A DNA stretch of 6,510 nucleotides, from contig JAAXHY010000033.1 of the NCBI GenBank assembly GCA_012270665.1, positions 1-6,510 on the forward strand, in the 5' to 3' direction. The position numbers and the translations under genes were made by a program. A model generated the notes under the pieces. It had not been told where the DNA came from. It ran no database searches and saw only the letters and a list, made by a program, of their open reading frames with translations. This DNA comes from Dehalococcoidia bacterium (lineage in GTDB: Bacteria > Chloroflexota > Dehalococcoidia > SAR202 > UBA11138). How positions within the stretch are numbered: the stretch's first letter is position 1; the number at the start of each line of letters is the position of its first letter. This document shows, piece after piece, positions 4,728-6,510 of this stretch.

Positions 4728-5882
4728 ATGAAGATTCACGAGTATCAGGCCAAGAGCATCTTCTCTCGGTACGGCATTCCCATACCCGAAGGCAGGGTCG
4801 CTTACACTCCCGGAGAAGCCGCCGAGATAGCCGCTGAACTGGGTGGAAAGGCCGTCGTAAAGGCCCAGGTCCACGCCGGAGGACGCGGCAAGGCCGGAGG
4901 CATCAAGGTCGTCAACTCACCCGATGAAGCCGCCGCCGCCGCCAATGCCATGATAGGAACTAGCCTCGTTACATTCCAGACGGGACCCGAGGGCTCCCCC
5001 ATCCGAAGTGCGCTGGTAGAAGAAGTAGTGGACGTGGAGACCGAGCTCTACGTCGGCATGGCCATTGACGGCGCGGCAGAGGGCATAGTCGTGATTGCCA
5101 GCGCAGCCGGCGGCATGGAGATAGAAGAGGTCGCCGAGACCGCTCCGGAGAAGATCATCCGGGTAGCGGTTGACCCCGTCCTCGGACTCCAGCCATTCCA
5201 GGGCCGCAAGATCGCCTACGGCCTCGGGGTTCCCGACTCCCTCAACCGGCCGGTCGCGGGGCTCATGGCCTCCCTTCACAAGCTGTTCGAAGAGAACGAC
5301 TGCTCCCTCGTCGAGATCAACCCCCTTGGCGTAACAACAGACGGTCGTGTTCTCGCCATGGACGCCAAGATCAATATAGACGACGATGCGATGTTCCGGC
5401 AGAGGGCCGCCGCCGAACTTCGAGACCTCGAACAGGAAGACCCCCTCGAGGTCGAGGCTGGCAATTTCGACATCAACTACGTCAAGCTCGACGGCGACAT
5501 CGGCTGCATAGTCAACGGCGCGGGACTCGCTATGGCCACCATGGACGTGACCCACGCGGCGGGAGCGTCTCCGGCCAACTTCCTCGACATAGGCGGTGGC
5601 GCCGACGAGGAGAAGGTCGCCAAGTCGCTCGAAATCGTGCTCTCCGACGCCAACGTAAAGAAGGTCCTCGTGAACATATTTGGCGGCATTCTCCGCTGCG
5701 ACGTTGCCGCCCGCGGATTCGTCATGGCGTCCAAAAGAGCGCCCGACAAGATGCGCCCGATGGTGGTGAGGATGCTCGGCACCAACGCAGACGAGGGCCG
5801 CGACATCCTCGCCAGCTCCGGCCTCGACGTAACCCTGGTCAAAGACCTCGGAGAAGCCGCCGCGGCCATCCGCGCCTCATAA
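4728..5882 (+). CDS. sucC: Succinyl-CoA ligase (ADP/GDP-forming) beta subunit
   Basis: The 384-aa product (E. coli SucC is 388 aa) is the nucleotide-binding subunit of succinyl-CoA synthetase, which interconverts succinyl-CoA and succinate with substrate-level phosphorylation in the TCA cycle. The N-terminus MKIHEYQAK is the family signature start. It is followed by the ATP-grasp block VKAQVHAGGRGKAGG (44-58), Mg-nucleotide ligands Asn198 (EINPL) and Asp212 (MDAKINID), and the C-terminal alpha-subunit-contact domain with NGAGLAMATMD (263-273), NFLDIGGGA (284-292) and VNIFGGILRCD (315-325). The open frame extends upstream to 4389, but that part runs antisense to the GNAT gene and has no family similarity. 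The ATG at 4728 has GGAG at 4716-4719 with 8-nt spacing. sucD follows after 46 nt in the usual order. A predicted promoter and a 14-bp palindrome lie upstream. Ile codons are mixed ATC/ATA/ATT, less ATA-biased than in the SDR gene. Confidence 0.97.
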   Translation: MKIHEYQAKSIFSRYGIPIPEGRVAYTPGEAAEIAAELGGKAVVKAQVHAGGRGKAGGIKVVNSPDEAAAAANAMIGTSLVTFQTGPEGSPIRSALVEEVVDVETELYVGMAIDGAAEGIVVIASAAGGMEIEEVAETAPEKIIRVAVDPVLGLQPFQGRKIAYGLGVPDSLNRPVAGLMASLHKLFEENDCSLVEINPLGVTTDGRVLAMDAKINIDDDAMFRQRAAAELRDLEQEDPLEVEAGNFDINYVKLDGDIGCIVNGAGLAMATMDVTHAAGASPANFLDIGGGADEEKVAKSLEIVLSDANVKKVLVNIFGGILRCDVAARGFVMASKRAPDKMRPMVVRMLGTNADEGRDILASSGLDVTLVKDLGEAAAAIRAS

Positions 5883-5888
5883 CCCCTG

Positions 5889-5916
5889 ATTCTAAATTCC
5901 CAATCCATAATTCAAC
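5889..5916 (+). repeat. Degenerate heptanucleotide tandem array (4 units, ATTCnnA-like) between sucC and sucD
   Basis: Four consecutive 7-nt units begin at 5889, 5896, 5903 and 5910: ATTCTAA, then ATTCCCA, then ATCCATA, then ATTCAAC. They fill most of the 46-nt sucC-sucD gap and end just before the sucD Shine-Dalgarno (GGAG at 5918-5921). The period matches that of the AACTGAn-like array at 1123-1157, but the unit is different. The stretch is markedly AT-rich relative to the flanking genes. Confidence 0.5.
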
Positions 5917-5928
5917 CGGAGCAGCCAA

Positions 5929-6510
5929 ATGAGCATACTGGTAGGCAAGGACACAAGACTGATGGTGCAGGGCATCACCGGACGCGAGGGCAGTTTCCAC
6001 GCGCTGCGCTGCCGTGAGTACGGCGCCAACCTCGTGGCTGGGGTCACGCCCGGACGTGGCGGTCAGCTGTTCGACGACGACGTGCCCGTGTACAACACCG
6101 TCGAGCGGGCCGTCGCCGAGACCGGCGCGAACGCCTCGCTCATCTTCGTTCCACCGCCATTCGCCGCTGACGCCATCGTCGAATCCGTGGACGCCGGCAT
6201 CGAGGTCATCGCCTGCATAACCGAGGGCATCCCCGTCATGGACACCGTGAGAGTCGTCCGCTACCTCAAGGGCAAGTCCGCTACTCTGATAGGCCCCAAC
6301 TGCCCGGGCATAATTTCACCGGGCGAAAACTTCAAGATGGGCATAATGCCCGGCCACATCCACATGCCCGGACGCATGGGCGTCGTGTCCCGCAGCGGCA
6401 CGCTCACCTATGAGGCCGTCGGCCAGCTCACCGAACTCGGCATCGGACAGTCCACCTGTGTCGGCATCGGGGGCGACCCGGTCAACGGCTCCTCATTCGT
6501 GGACATCCTG
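5929..6510 (+). CDS. sucD: Succinyl-CoA ligase alpha subunit, 3' part beyond the window
   Basis: The first 194 codons of an open frame that runs off the window end; the family length is about 290 aa. The alpha subunit binds CoA and carries the phospho-histidine of succinyl-CoA synthetase. Visible are the Rossmann CoA-binding segment [12 protein letters not shown] (13-24), the [10 protein letters not shown] segment (74-83), CITEGIPV (96-103), [12 protein letters not shown] (122-133) with Cys125 at a conserved CoA-site position, the PGHIHMPG loop (141-148), and the signature [15 protein letters not shown] followed by [10 protein letters not shown] (175-184). The catalytic His (His246 in E. coli) lies past the window edge and cannot be checked. 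The start is [15 protein letters not shown], typical of the family, with GGAG at 5918-5921, 7 nt upstream. It is in an operon with sucC. Confidence 0.97.
   Translation, partial: MSILVGKDTRLMVQGITGREGSFHALRCREYGANLVAGVTPGRGGQLFDDDVPVYNTVERAVAETGANASLIFVPPPFAADAIVESVDAGIEVIACITEGIPVMDTVRVVRYLKGKSATLIGPNCPGIISPGENFKMGIMPGHIHMPGRMGVVSRSGTLTYEAVGQLTELGIGQSTCVGIGGDPVNGSSFVDIL

Noticed and set aside
4917..5555. 212-codon - strand frame opposite sucC
   Set aside because: It is antisense to a highly conserved gene, has no motif and no ribosome binding context.

Overview
The window is bacterial DNA of fairly high GC (roughly 60% by eye). It holds seven protein-coding genes, the last cut off by the window end, and no visible RNA gene, insertion sequence or CRISPR array. 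The SucC/SucD proteins are typically bacterial. The isoleucine codon ATA is used unusually often for such a GC-rich sequence (12 of 16 Ile in the SDR gene). Together with an extradiol dioxygenase, an SDR and a Rieske oxygenase in one cluster, this is compatible with a Chloroflexota/SAR202-like marine or soil bacterium. That assignment is an inference of low certainty.

Region 1 (55-3493, + strand) looks like one catabolic transcription unit. It contains a LigB-type class III extradiol ring-cleavage dioxygenase, a short-chain dehydrogenase/reductase, a small two-helix membrane protein of the superinfection-immunity (Imm-like) family, and a Rieske non-heme iron oxygenase alpha subunit. Rieske hydroxylation, SDR dehydrogenation and extradiol cleavage are the classic order of steps in aerobic aromatic degradation, so the cluster probably attacks an aromatic or aromatic-like compound; the substrate cannot be read from sequence. 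No oxygenase beta subunit, ferredoxin, reductase or LigA-type small subunit is present here.

Region 2 (3494-4519) holds a convergent two-domain GNAT acetyltransferase gene on the - strand. A perfect 11-bp inverted repeat lies at the junction where the two transcription units meet.

Region 3 (4520-6510) is a 208-bp divergent intergenic region followed by sucC and the first two thirds of sucD, encoding the ATP-grasp beta and the alpha subunit of succinyl-CoA ligase. The intergenic region carries a plausible sigma70-type promoter for sucCD, and a perfect 14-bp palindrome sits on the expected transcription start. Ring-cleavage products commonly end as TCA-cycle intermediates, but the proximity of sucCD to the catabolic cluster may be coincidental.

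The points most worth a second look are: a His-to-Gln replacement at a canonical iron ligand of the LigB-like enzyme; an SDR lacking the usual catalytic-tetrad Asn; an Imm-like membrane protein inside a catabolic operon; two different degenerate 7-nt tandem arrays that fill intra-operon spacers; and the palindrome at the sucCD promoter. I see no evidence for a wholly new multi-gene system.
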